A DNA stretch of 64,000 bases from Aquatica leii (taxonomy: Eukaryota; Arthropoda; Insecta; Coleoptera; Lampyridae). A model generated the notes under the pieces. That model searched no databases. It saw only the letters and a program-made list of their open reading frames with translations, and had not been told where the DNA came from. A program made the position numbers and the translations under genes. Location of the stretch: positions 102,536,806-102,600,805 of the forward strand of contig CM069434.1 in NCBI GenBank assembly GCA_035610365.1. Reading direction: 5' to 3'. This document shows positions 42,481-53,025 of the stretch, piece by piece. Numbering within the stretch: position 1 is the first letter of the stretch; every line of letters starts with the position of its first letter.

Positions 42481-42897
42481 TTTCGAGTTACCATCGAGGA
42501 ACAACAAGACCTGTTCCAGAGACAAAAAGATTACGCCATCGCACATTGCGTGAGCGAGGATTTCGACATGTCCAGAAGGGTTGCAGTCGTGTTTAAAAAG
42601 AAGATTAATTACGGAGACAGCAACCGGCAGTCGGAAAAATTTTAGGGTACTACGTGGTGACAGACGCTTCGTTTTCTATTTGGTCACCAAGAAATACTCA
42701 CATACAAAGCCGTTATACAAAAATCTGTGGCGAACATTATGGAATCTCAAGAGAGAAATGGAGTTCCACCATGACAAGAAATTGGCAGTACCTAAGCTTG
42801 GTTATGGCTTAGATTAACTAAATTGGAAGACGGTTCGAAACATGTTGGAGGTCGTCTTCCGAGGAACAGGCGTCCAAGTGTTGGTGTGTAGTTACCA
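42480..42897 (+). pseudogene. gypsy-M copy B: OARD1/TARG1-like macro domain
   Basis: This copy covers the whole domain. Block 1 is FRVTIEEQQDLFQ, YAIAHCVSEDF, RRVAVVFKKK. Block 2, after a frameshift near 42620, is RFVFYLVTKKYSHTKPLYKNL, then KLAVPKLGYGLD, LNWKTVRNMLEVVF and VQVLVCSY. Order and spacing match OARD1-type macro domains (about 140 residues), which remove ADP-ribose from glutamate. The Lys in VTKK and the Asp in GYGLD align with the two catalytic residues of that enzyme. One frameshift and one TAA (42815) make this copy inactive. What it does for the element is unknown. Confidence 0.8.
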
Positions 42898-42907
42898 ACC
42901 AAGAAGA

Positions 42908-42955
42908 ATATCGGGTCAGAAAAAGTACATTGACTGTTACTTTTATGGTCAAGTG
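42908..42955 (+). pseudogene. gypsy-M copy B: start of CCCH finger
   Basis: In the same frame as the second macro block, YIDCYFYGQ (Cys codon 42935-42937) matches the first third of the copy D finger. The rest is deleted and the sequence jumps into the LTR through a shared GTG. Confidence 0.6.
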
Positions 42956-43011
42956 GTGTACATATTTTTAGTTGTTTAAATAAATTAGTAATAATAATAA
43001 AACTCGTTACA
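42956..43011 (+). repeat. gypsy-M copy B 3' LTR stump
   Basis: The last 56 bp of the LTR (GTGTACATATTTTTAG...CTCGTTACA) match 33465-33519 and end exactly before the ATAC duplication. Confidence 0.8.
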
Positions 43012-43015
43012 ATAC

Positions 43016-44640
43016 GTAGTACATCCAATTGACATTGTTTTATACATAATACTTAAACAAAAGAAAAATAAACAAACTTTGACGTGATTAGGATTTGAAT
43101 TCTCGTTGTCGGTGTAGCAAGTAGATGCCACGACGACTTTACTAGAGATCGTTTCAAAACTAAAAAATGGTTGCGTGGAAACCAATTTTGTTCTCAATGT
43201 CAACACATCCTATTGAAAAACATAGATTAACCATTACGGTAAATTCACACATTGTTTACAGCTTATGTTTTTAGTTCATATAGAATTTATTTCGCATGAT
43301 CGTCAAATTACGAATTTATCCGACGGTCATCTCAGCATTCTTTAGTTTTGGAATGAGTTCTACTTTGCATGTCATATAAGTGGATTTTATCCTTTGATAA
43401 CCAGCGGTTATAAGTTACTTTTTAATTAACGATTTAAAACCACAATAAAGATTCGAAGACCGTTGAAACGATACTAACATCACAATGTTTATAATCAAAA
43501 TATTTGCACATTCGCGTACGCGTAGTGTACGTACATATTACGTACGTTAACATATGTACTGCGTATGTACGAAGTGTGCTATATGGGATAACTCTAAAGA
43601 AGTATAATAAGCTATTTTAAAACAGAAAGCCACCACCGCATTTGTGAAGATTTCGATACGTAGAAAAACATAAATCGAAACTTCTATACACTAACAGTGG
43701 CAAATTTTTGAAAATCTTTTGCATGAACATAAAAACCAAATTTTGACTTGTGGAAAAATAATACACTACAACATGTAGTTTTCCCGGAATTATTGCGCGC
43801 GGCTTTAACTGTGATGTATCTAATTGATAGACATAGCATCAGAGTATACTGTCAAACTTGCCCAAAACAAACAAATTTTAACGGCAATGGTCCAGATCAT
43901 AAACAACTACCTAGCAGAAAGAAAATTTGGAGTAAGGGTGAAAAACTGTGTAACTAAAGAAATCCGAAATACGGTCCACTATCTACCGCCAGTAATCTTA
44001 AACTGTTTCGTGAGCGTTGATGGTATACATCATCCTGTAAGCTTGCAATCAAGGATGTTAACAACTATCATTAAGAAAAAAAAAGAAAGTGAAACCGTAC
44101 TATTACGGTACTTCTACCATCAACACAAACTAGAAAGATTGAAAACTTTCTCCTTCTTTCAAGCACAAAACAATCAAAAATCAGACAGAAACTGAAACAG
44201 TAGTGCAGACAATGAAGATCAAAACTTTGCTTTGCTTAGCATGGATAGTGCCATGTCCACTACGTAGTTCAAGCTAATTTACAAAGATTTGCAAATATCG
44301 TAACTACCAAGTTCATCAAGAAACCCTAGATTTATACGACGAAGAACAGCAGTAGAAACACTTAAAAATTCCTACAAAACAAGAAACGTAACTACAATTT
44401 GCTGCGCGTAAAGGAAAATTGGTCCTTTCCGTCTTTACAGACGCTTGGTTTTTATACAGGGTTATCCATCTTGTTGAACTTCTGGATTTCAAGATAACCC
44501 TGTTCAACCCTGGATTTTGAAGAGCAATGTGATTTTTGTTTCTGGCGTCATGGCTATAAGCGTCGTGTATCTTGTCATACTCATCTTTACCCTGTTTGAT
44601 ATAGGTAATTAAAGCAAATCACATTTAGCTTTCTAAATAG
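43016..44640. other. Intronic sequence, one unrecognised plus-strand frame
   Basis: The frame 43824-44195 (123 residues: IDIASEYTVKLAQNKQIL..., ERKFGVRVKNCVTKEIRN, YHQHKLERLKTFSFFQAQN) is Lys-rich and matches no family I know. GTAC-rich palindromes lie at 43515-43570. Otherwise empty. Confidence 0.35.
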
Positions 44641-44879
44641 AGGCTTGCAATAGTCAACAAAAATCCTAATAATCTTCGTCTGCTTCATAAAGTTCTCATT
44701 TGCTTCTTCGAGAATGCCAAATCAGAGAAGACTATCAGAGTTGCGATTCTCGACCAGGCTAACATTGAGAATTTATGGCTCCGGTATTTCTTCACCATGT
44801 GCAGCAGATATACTAACTTTGCTAGTATAGAACTTAACAGACTGGTAATCACAAATCTAAGAAATTTCACACTATTGGT

Positions 44880-45420
44880 TTAGAGGTTACAATGTTTCAG
44901 TTTTGATAAGGCCATTATCGCTGAACCATTTTTCTGCCCAGGAGAGTTGTTCGTTTAATACTGTTCTCTCTCGCATACCTTCGAACTAATGTTAGTGGAA
45001 ATTGTTCGGACGTGACCCTTGTTTGCAAGTAATTTGCTAGAGCATGGATGACAACAAATAAAGTTGGACCCAGATAGGAATCGGATACCTCCTGTAACAA
45101 GTTAGTAAGTAGATGTGGCGTTATTTATGCTGACACGTTGTTTTCCGTTTGTTTGACCAGGAGTAGTTTGTAAGATCACCACAGGCAAGGCTTGAAGGTC
45201 TTCAAGTATGAAGTTGACAGTAGCATCAGTGGTTGACATATTGGCTTGGAAACTATAATGTGATTTACTGACTAAATCGTTTTTCTCAAAGTGGTTTTGC
45301 CTCTATACTCTTAGATATAATAGGTATAATAGCTATCGATCTGTAATTTTCTTATTGCGACTATTACGAGAGGTCTCCTTTTTTTAAATACAGGAAACTG
45401 GGAGGCAGACATCTATTTAC
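44880..45420 (-). pseudogene. Fragment of a non-LTR reverse transcriptase
   Basis: Minus-strand reading gives FLYLKKGDLS, ENYRSIAIIPIISKSIE (about 45400-45310) and STTDATVNFILEDLQA (about 45230-45190). These match the KKGD, NYRPIS and GFRxxxSTTDA blocks of CR1/L2-like RTs in order. There are many stops. Confidence 0.55.
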
Positions 45421-45832
45421 TATGACGATTTCAGAAAAGTTATAAATAAATCGACAACCTTGAATATAAGCCCATGACAATCTAACAATCGATAGAATAA
45501 TACCAAGTCAGATTCTATATTTAAAAAGTAGCTTATGACGCAATTGGTTTTTTTATTAGATTGTCTAAAATAACCAAAGATGAATATTCCTGCCACTAGT
45601 AGGAGACTAAATCGCTAACTCGAATATCAGCATATAAAAGTGACGCTAAAATGGGCCATTTGTAAAGTAGGCAAAATGACTACCATCTTGTGGGTATCTT
45701 ACAAACCACGGTTAAAGAAAAGGATTTACTACATACACAGAGTGTTTTTATTAAGTTGTAACACCCGAAAATGGCAATTAGAACTCATCGAAACAAACAA
45801 CTTTACGTAGTTCAAATTTTTGATTTGGAGCC

Positions 45833-47573
45833 CCAGTTCATTGTTATAGTTTTGTTTTTACTTTCTTTTTTATTTAAAAAACTTTTATAAAACATTTGTA
45901 TTTACAATTATTTTCTATTTTATCAAATAACAAAATGGCGACCGAACAAAAATTTCAAAAGATATTTTGAGAACCACTCGATCGGTTTTTGAATTTAAAA
46001 CATTTATAAAAACTATCTACTAACATTTGCCTCAAACATTTTATTCGATCTGCCCAAAAATTTTTTTAATTCAAATTGAATTACAAGATAAATATGAACA
46101 AACTGCAACAATCATTTAAGGCAAAGTAGAAACAAGAAAGTTAAACAGGAAAAACAATGAACAATAAAACAACACAGAAGGAATTAAATTTGATTTCCAA
46201 AATTACCATCATTCGCAGCATGTTTTAATGTTATAAGAGACACTTGCAAGAACTGCCTGCTTGCCTTTGATATCTGCTGCTGCAGTTACTATTTTAACCA
46301 CAACTTCTAATTCGGTGTTTACTGGTGCCTCATATACAAAGGTCTTCATATGACCGCAGAAAAAAATTTAGGGGATGGTCACGCAACAGGACCTCTCTTC
46401 CTAATCCACTTATTCGGATATTCTCCATTTAGTAGTGCTATGACTTCTCCGGTTGTGTGAGCCGGTGCTTCATCATGTTGAAACCAAAGTTTTCTTCTGA
46501 CGTTTAAGGCTAAATCATCAAAAGAAAAGTACATATATAATTTTCACTATTTAATCGGTTTGGGAGAATGTAGGGTCTAATAATGTACTCTTCTACGATT
46601 CCAGCTCATACGTTTACTGAAAAACGTCGTTGATCCGCACGAATAAATGTTGAGCGGGAATTTTCATCACATCACAAGTGATTATTACGAGAATTAAATA
46701 CACCGTCCCTCAAGCTTCGTCTCTAAATAAAACAAACTTTTCATAACGCCTCTGAAAATGCAACGTCCAAGAAATTAACGACCACACAACAATCTTGACT
46801 AGAAGTTTTCAGGTCCAAAAGCTTGTACTTTTTGTACAAAAAATGGATGGATACCTTGTTTCTTCAGAACTTGCCAAACTGTCGGGTGACTTACATCTAA
46901 TCTATTTGTGGTTCTTGTGGTTGTCGATGGTCCATCTTCAATAATAAATGCAGGGGTTCAACGAAATCTATTGGAATTCTCATCTTCTTCCAAAAAAGCG
47001 GCAACTTGGTTGCTGACGATTTGGTTATCTTCCCCGATAAATTCTACCATCTTCTAGTGTATTACGCCTCTCCAAAAACCAAAAACATGTCAAGAAGTTC
47101 AGCGTTCTGATAACTATTCATTTTTATAGACAAATTATGGAAAATACGCACACAAGTGATAAACGCGACAGAAACTTTTCTAAATGAAGCAGTAAATAAT
47201 TTTTTTTTAAATAACGATAATTTTAAAGAACAAAATCAAAAAGTATTAAAATTTGAACATACAAACTAGAAGACACGTGCCTCAAGTTTGAAGCATTTGG
47301 TTTTTGCTTCATTGTTTAATGGCAGCAAGCCTACTTTCTTTTAAATGTTTTTGAAATTTTTTTAAACAAATCGAAAAAAATGTTTATGACAACGTTATAC
47401 TAGATGGTTTAAGGATTTTATAAATGTTTTATTTTCAAAAATCAATCGAGTATTTTTCTAAATATCCTGTTTTGAAATTTTTGATCGGTCGCCATTTTGC
47501 TATTTGATAAAATAGAAAACAATTGTAAATACAAATGTTTTAGAGAAAAAAAATGCCAATAACTATGAACTGG
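45833..47573 (-). mobile_element. IS630/Tc1-mariner-type element with long TIRs
   Basis: The left repeat, from CCAGTTCATTG (45833) to about 46075, is mirrored by the right one, from about 47355 to CTATGAACTGG (47573). It includes the block ATTTTATCAAATA.CAAAATGGCGACCGA and its complement, so the TIRs are about 220-240 bp. The transposase remnant is on the minus strand between them. The outer flanks belong to related repeats (45730, 47780, 52140). Confidence 0.75.
46240..46960 (-). pseudogene. Transposase remnant of the long-TIR mariner-type element
   Basis: NRLDVSHPTVWQVLKKQGIH (46915-46850) is the helix-turn-helix part. RRKLWFQHDEAPAHTTGEVI (near 46500-46440) and YPNKWIRKRGPVA (to about 46380) match the DDE region of insect IS630-like transposases, in which QDGAPAH and WIGRGGPVAWP are typical. 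Stops are frequent. Confidence 0.8.
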
Positions 47574-47827
47574 AAAAAGAAACGGAAAACTGCTAAAAGT
47601 TATTCCCAAGGATATTTACTTCTATATACTGGATGGCTAACTAATAAATTAAAAGTGAAGCCAAAATCGGCCATTTGCTGGGTAGGCAAAATATTATGTT
47701 AACGGCATTACGATATATATTAATATAGTTACCATCTTGTGAATATCTCAAGAACTACTATTAAAGAAAATTATGTACAGAACGAGTCCTTAAGTGCGAT
47801 TTATCTCGAAAACTATTTGGTCTAGAT

Positions 47828-48365
47828 TGCTAGATCGTCGCCGTTCGCGCGGCGGCAACACGTCTTCTGTCCGTTGAGAGGATGAGCCCACTCGCGTGTC
47901 CTCGTCGGCGATCGATCTCGAACGGTCGTCGGCGCCCTCTTCGGTATCGGAGACGCACTTCTAGCGCGCACGCTGGATTCCAAAACATGGTGAACTATGC
48001 CTGGTCAGGGCGAAGTCAGAGAAAACGCTGATAAAGGCGCACAGCAATTCTGACGTGCAAATCGATCGTCAGGACTGGGTATAAGGACGAAAGACTAATC
48101 AAACCGTCTAGTAGCTGGTTGTCTCCGAAGTTTCTCTCAGAATAGCTGGCGCTCGCATCGAGAGAGTCTCATGCGGTAAAGCGAATGATTAAAACGTTAT
48201 CGGGGTCAAAACGACCTCTACCTATTCTCAAACTTTGAATGTGTAAGATCTCCGGCTCGCCTTATTAACGAAGCCGCGAGATCGGATCTAGAGTGCCAAG
48301 TGGAACAATTTTAATAAGCAGAACTGACGCTGTGGGATAAACAAAACGTAAAGTTAAAGCGTCCA
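47828..48365 (+). pseudogene. 28S rRNA gene fragment
   Basis: The sequence follows the conserved core of eukaryotic large-subunit rRNA: CATGGTGAACTATGCCTGGT, TTCTGACGTGCAAATCGATC, GACTAATCAAACCGTCTAGT, CTCATGCGGTAAAGCGAATG, ACCTATTCTCAAACTTTGAA, GTGCCAAGTGG, TAAGCAGAACTGACGCTGTG. It is much GC-richer than its surroundings at first and then carries many C-to-T and G-to-A changes and small differences at usually invariant sites. It is an isolated, non-functional copy. Confidence 0.93.
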
Positions 48366-48434
48366 AGGAAAAAGATTTCATAGACTAAATCACATACAGT
48401 TTGTTTGAATGTATTAAACAATGTTGCTTGATGC

Positions 48435-48970
48435 GAAGTAATAACATTCTGCTGAACTTTCATTGTTTATTATTTTGAAATGAATATACACAACGTTTCG
48501 ATTGCTGTGGTATCTGCAATCGTCATCAGGTGAATACTAACAAACTTAGAAACTACTGGAGCTTATATACTAACGACATGTTCGATGAAGCGTTCAAGCG
48601 TACAAAATCAATTTAGCGTAACAGATTAATTAACAAAATTACTTAGTTAAGTTTAACTTGTTTTAGAGGTTCGATTAGTGGTTTCCATATGTTGCTTATC
48701 TCGACACTTGGCTGGCTGAAAATTTCTTTGTTGTTGTTGATGAATGCCGCTTCTTTAAATTTCCGTTTGTACCAATGTTCCTCTCTGTGTATGATTTTTG
48801 ATTCCGACCATTTCATTCGATGTTGGTTATCCCACGAATGTTGCGCGATGCCGGACTTAGAAGTCTCTCCTCTCTGTGTGTGCGTCTGATGTTCTTTCAG
48901 TCTGATGTCAAGTGGTCTTTTGGTTTCCCCCACGTATGATTTGCCACATTCACATGGAACTTGGTACAAT
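48435..48970 (-). mobile_element. Penelope-like element 3' fragment, left (inverted) copy
   Basis: The minus-strand frame YQVPCECGKSYVGETKRPLD, IRLKEHQTH, SGIAQHSWDNQH, KFKEAAFINNNKEIFSQPS is the GIY-YIG endonuclease. The downstream 3' UTR (GATGACGATTGCAGATACCA complement) runs to 48435. It is near-identical, in opposite orientation, to 51358-51892. Confidence 0.85.
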
Positions 48971-48984
48971 ATTTGTTTGTTTAG

Positions 48985-49366
48985 ATATGCATCGCTTTAA
49001 AAATCAAGAGTTATTTAAATTGTGGCATCAACAAAATGATATTAATGGAAAGCAAACTGCTATTTGTTCTTATATTTGTACGGCGATTGGAGAAAATATT
49101 TATAATAAAAATAATTGTAATATTCAAGAAGAAGTTCGTAAATTTTGTTTTAATGTTGCAACGCGTTGGCAGAACGTAAGCAGATCGCATCATTTTTTTT
49201 AACGAAATATGACCATTGGTTGGAAGTATTAAATTTACTGAAAGAACTAAACATTCCTATCATGACTAATTTATCTCCAGAAAATGAAGAAGACGAAGAA
49301 AAAAAAGAAGAAGCGTTTGATTTTTATTATTTGGACAATTTAGAATTAGAAACAGAAATTGATTAA
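48985..49366 (+). pseudogene. Unrecognised broken coding segment
   Basis: Two frames joined by a shift near 49170 read RFKNQELFKLWHQQNDINGK, NIQEEVRKFCFNVATRW, then AERKQIASFFLTKYDHWLEV and an acidic tail (ENEEDEEKKEE) to a TAA. The composition is protein-like and probably transposon-derived, but the family is unknown. It lies between the Penelope copies. Confidence 0.35.
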
Positions 49367-49817
49367 TATATTTACTTAAACTTGGTAATGTTTTTCTACC
49401 CCAATTTAAATAAACTTATGTATTATAATGTAATTATGTATCTAGTAATTATTATAGAAATGCTAATAAAAGTTATATATTTAAAATATATTATCAAAAC
49501 ATTTCAAATTAAATCATATATGTATTTTCCGCTATATAATTATGTTTAATTTTAAGATTGTATTATCAATTTTAAAGTTTAAAACGGCACAATATGTACT
49601 TAAAATAAAGTACATATCTACTATATTACATGTTTAATTTTTTTGTACATTTATATAAAATAAAAAATGTCGCTTCTAAGCTTTATTGTATTACAAAAAC
49701 AAACTCTGTTGTGTAAATTTGTATTAGTATTTATTGATTTAAGGACTTAGATTGTGAAAAAAATACATTTTTAAAACAAATTTTCTGTCGAGTAAATAAT
49801 ATTAAGTTACTGACAAG

Positions 49818-51028
49818 CAGAGCTGGGCAAGTTACTTTGTAAAAGTAGTTAACTACTAACTAAAGTTACTTATTTTTAAAAGTAGTGTAAGTTACTAACT
49901 ACTAACTACCGTAAATCGAAAAGTAGTTAGGTTACTAACTACTCAACAGTTGTATTCTAAAATATAAGTTTTTTTTCAACTACTTGTAGAAAAAGGAGTT
50001 TTGAGACGATTTATGTTATACCACTTTCAGTCATATAAACATAAGTACCTATAGACACTGAATTATTATTACATTAAAGAAGACAAAGTAAATCAATCAC
50101 GCTCACACGAAAACAGTAAAACAATTTTAACGTAACTACTATTATTCTATTATCATGTATATCTATTATATTACAAATTCTCAAAAAAAAAAATAATAAA
50201 ATAAACCTTTAAAAAAACAGAACTTAAAGTAATAAACTTATTGTGGTATTCAATATTTATTTCCTTTTCATAAAAGTAACTATTCAAAAAAAGCATCAGC
50301 AATTCTTTTGAGCGAATTTATGAATGAAAAACGAAAATAATCGCTCGACAGCAGCTGATGAAGGTAAAATTGTACTATATCTAATGAACATTTTTTTAAT
50401 AATCTTATAATCATCTTACATAGATATATGAATTCTGTTATCTTCCAAGTGTTTTAACAATTCCAGTTCTATTCATCTGGTTTTGTGAGCATATTCATTC
50501 TCAGTATCAGAAGAAATGTGTAACTTTTTAGACAAACCAGGTTCATCAAAATCAAAAAAACTTTCATTTTGTTAAAGTAATACTTTGTTTACGTTTAGAT
50601 CAGTGGCATTTAACATTTCGAAACAAATTAGGTTTGCTGCATTTATACAATGTTTTTGAATAATCTTTATATCCATGTTTACTTCTGCGTTACCGTTCAT
50701 CACTTGAAGGACACGTTTTAATCTGCGAAACTGCAATGGAAGCTGAATAATTGTAGCCATATTGCATGTAATTGAAGCCGCTAATAAAGTAGTTTAATTA
50801 CTAGTAAAGTAGTTAAGCTATTAACAAAGTAGTTTAACTATTTTTGTAGTTAAAATAAGGTAGCTAACTACTTTTTAAATACGATTACACGAAAAAAGTA
50901 ATTTATTCCAACTACAGTTACATTATTGAATTAAAGTAACTTGAATATATAGAATACAACTATCGTCAACAAAAAAGTAGTTAGATTAGTAGCTTAACTA
51001 ATTTGTAGTTAACTACTGCCCAGCTCTG
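49818..51028. mobile_element. Non-autonomous hAT element with perfect 8-bp duplication
   Basis: It starts CAGAGCTGGGCAAGTTACTT and ends AACTACTGCCCAGCTCTG (TIR CAGAGCTGGGCA). CTGACAAG is repeated at 49810-49817 and 51029-51036. The ends carry tandem AGTAGTTAACTACT-like motifs (49830-49980 and 50780-51015). The 1.2-kb body has no recognisable transposase. Confidence 0.95.
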
Positions 51029-51239
51029 CTGACAAGAAACTTTTTACTACAAAATCCAAAGAAATTACTAAAACTTATTCCAAAAAAATTTCATTCTTCA
51101 TAGTGGGTTTGGATCCTTCCTCCCCCCGGCACGCTACTGGTTTATAGTATAGAACATTATATTTCGTAAATAGCACCTTTTATCTTATTCTAAATATGAA
51201 ACAATTACAATGATTTTTACAATAAAACAAAACCTAACG

Positions 51240-51892
51240 TATTTTGGCCAAGAAAACGGGTCGTAGAAACCACTGTGCAGTGTTCAAATCATCGACCACC
51301 ATTAGGAGTATAATTTCCAACACAAAGCCACAAACAAGTCGAGATTCCCAAAATTGTATTTACCAAGTTCCATGTGAATGTGGCAAATCATACGTGGGGG
51401 AAACCAAAAGACCACTTGACATCAGACTGAAAGAACATCAGACGCACACACAGAGAGGAGAGACTTCTAAGTCCGGCATCGCGCAACATTCGTGGGATAA
51501 CCAACATAGAATGAAATGGTCGGAAGCAAAAATCATACACAGAGAGGAACATTGGTACAAACGGAAATTTAAAGAAGCGGCATTCATCAACAACAACAAA
51601 GAAATTTTCAGCCAGCCAAGTGTTGAGATAAGCAACATATGGAAACCACTAATCGAACCTCTCAAACAACTTAAACTTCACTAAGTAATTTTGTTAATTA
51701 ATCTGTTACGCTAAATTGATTTTGTACGCTTGAACGCTTCATCGAACATGTCTTTAGTATATAAGCTCCAGTAGTTTCTAAGTTTGGTAGTATTCACCTG
51801 ATGACGATTGCAGATACCACAGCAATCGAAACGTTGTGTATATTCATTTCAAAATAATAAACAATGAAAGTTCAGCAGAATGTTATTACTTC
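51240..51892 (+). mobile_element. Penelope-like element 3' fragment, right copy
   Basis: GIY-YIG endonuclease frame to the TAA at 51682, with a longer N-terminal side than the left copy (KTGRRNHCAVFKSSTTIRSI). It then has YQVPCECGKSYVGETKRPLD and the catalytic-region FKEAAFINNN. The 3' UTR ends ...GTTATTACTTC. No RT is present. Confidence 0.85.
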
Positions 51893-51905
51893 AAATCACA
51901 TACAG

Positions 51906-52517
51906 CTTTTGAACTAGGTAGGTTAATGAACATTTTTATGTTTAAAATTATCGAGAAAATTACAATTTTTAGTAACCACCCCCTGATTGGGTTAGCCTCA
52001 GGGTTTTCTCAAAAGTAAAAATATTTTCAGTGAACTCCCTATATGTGATTTGGTCTATAAAATTTTTCCCGTATTGCTAGATTAAATAGTTTTCGAGATA
52101 AACTTGAGGACCGCGCTTCAGAACTCACCCGGTATAGGGTGTTAATACTAAATTGTGACACCCAAAAATAGCAGTTAGAACTCATTGAAGCAAATTACTT
52201 TTTCTTAAGTTGAAATTTTTGATTTGGAGTTCCTTTTTTTGTGGTTTTGTATATATGTTGTTAAAATAGAGTTCTGGTTGTAAACTGCTATGTTAAAAAA
52301 CAATTTTGAAATTAGTAAGATTGCCCATATTGAGAACACCTCTCTAGAAGTAGTAAAAAAGTTTTGCCAAATATATGGCATCAGAAATACAGTACTTCAA
52401 AGCCGACTGAACCAGATTGCTAAGATTCCTAAACAACACGCGTTAGCGTAAAAATATATTATCTTACAAAGCTGCAAGAAAACTCACATTTGTGTATTGG
52501 AATAGTAAACAAGATAA
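51906..52517. other. Intronic repeat-derived sequence
   Basis: 52140-52240 (TGTGACACCCAAAAATAGCAGTTAGAACTCATTGAAG-like, then TTTTTGATTTGGAG) matches 45755-45830. CTAGATTAAATAGTTTTCGAGATAAA at 52078 is the complement of 47803-47835. These are pieces of the same mariner-type repeat family. No gene. Confidence 0.5.
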
Positions 52518-52571
52518 TCAATAAAAGTTTCCGTAAATATTTATTAAGTTTTTAAATAGCCCTGTTTTTAC

Positions 52572-52966
52572 CTGTTTAATATCCTTGATCAATGTTTCTA
52601 AACTAGCAGTAGTCTCCACTTTTTTATGTTTGGTTTTTTTGTGCTTATTTTTGGTAGTGGCAACGTTATCATTATTATCAGTGTTCGTATTAAAATTAAG
52701 GGACTCGAAAGTGATTTCGTCATCGGTGCTTTTACTTTTATGCGGTTCGGCTTGTGGTTCGTCAGTTTTGGTTTCAGTTTCGATTGTGTCGCGTCGCTGC
52801 CTTTGCCGCTTAGGGTTTCCACATCCTGTAAATATCCTTTGAGAAACCTCACCCCCATTGTCTTGAAAAATCATTATAGCTTCTGATATTTTTATATTAA
52901 TCGGTTCAACTACCATTTCTATATTGAAAGCACCCGTAATTCGATCTGCGACTTTATCCAAAGCAT
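52572..52966 (-). CDS. dlp: Glypican (dally-like), penultimate coding exon
   Basis: The exon starts after acceptor TTTACAG and completes an Asp codon split by the 59-bp intron. It holds ALDKVADRITGAFNIEMVVEPINIKISEAI and QRIFTGCGNP, the most conserved part of the glypican core. A Lys/Arg- and Asp/Glu-rich variable loop follows (KRQRQRR; KNKHKKTKHKK), then TLIKDIKQ. RQRQRR resembles a furin-like site, as many glypicans are cleaved near here. 395 bases: two to finish the codon, then 131 codons. Confidence 0.93.
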
Positions 52967-53025
52967 CTGTAAAGATGAACATTAAAATAAAATTAACAAA
53001 AATTAAAACCTATTAGTTATCTTAC
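52967..53025 (-). other. 59-bp glypican intron
   Basis: Donor GTAAGA at 53025 and acceptor TTTACAG at 52967. It is close to the lower size limit for insect introns, in contrast to the next intron of about 23 kb. Confidence 0.85.

Larger units (their letters stand above)
33110..43011 (+). mobile_element. gypsy-M copy B with nested hAT-2 and internal pol deletion
   Basis: The 5' LTR is at 33110-33519, then gag and protease, then hAT-2 (35143-42272), then the rest of protease. A jump follows straight to the integrase C-terminus and macro domain, so RT, RNase H and the integrase core are deleted. Last is a 56-bp stump of the 3' LTR. ATAC at 33106-33109 and 43012-43015 is the target duplication. 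The family is named here for its macro domain. Confidence 0.85.
48387..51905. repeat. 13-bp direct repeat flanking the inverted Penelope pair
   Basis: AAATCACATACAG occurs at 48387-48399 and 51893-51905. The right copy abuts the right Penelope end. The left copy is 35 bp from the left end. It may be the target duplication of a composite insertion. Confidence 0.5.
29398..52571 (-). other. Large (about 23.2 kb) intron of the glypican gene
   Basis: Donor CAG|GTAAAA at 52572/52571 and acceptor TTTACAG|CGT at 29398/29397 join codons exactly (DIKQ|RVKD). The whole interval is filled with transposable elements listed separately; no other glypican exon is needed or seen inside. Confidence 0.85.

Noticed and set aside
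42292..42817. A host OARD1 (ADP-ribose glycohydrolase) gene
   Set aside because: The macro domain follows an integrase C-terminal peptide with no start codon or promoter, repeats in copies A and D, and lies inside LTR limits with a target duplication.
43824..44195. A real 123-residue gene
   Set aside because: Low complexity, Lys-rich, no family match, no splice or start context; left as an unassigned frame.
47828..48365. Functional 28S rRNA gene
   Set aside because: Only about 540 bp is present, with many changes in core positions and no flanking rDNA.
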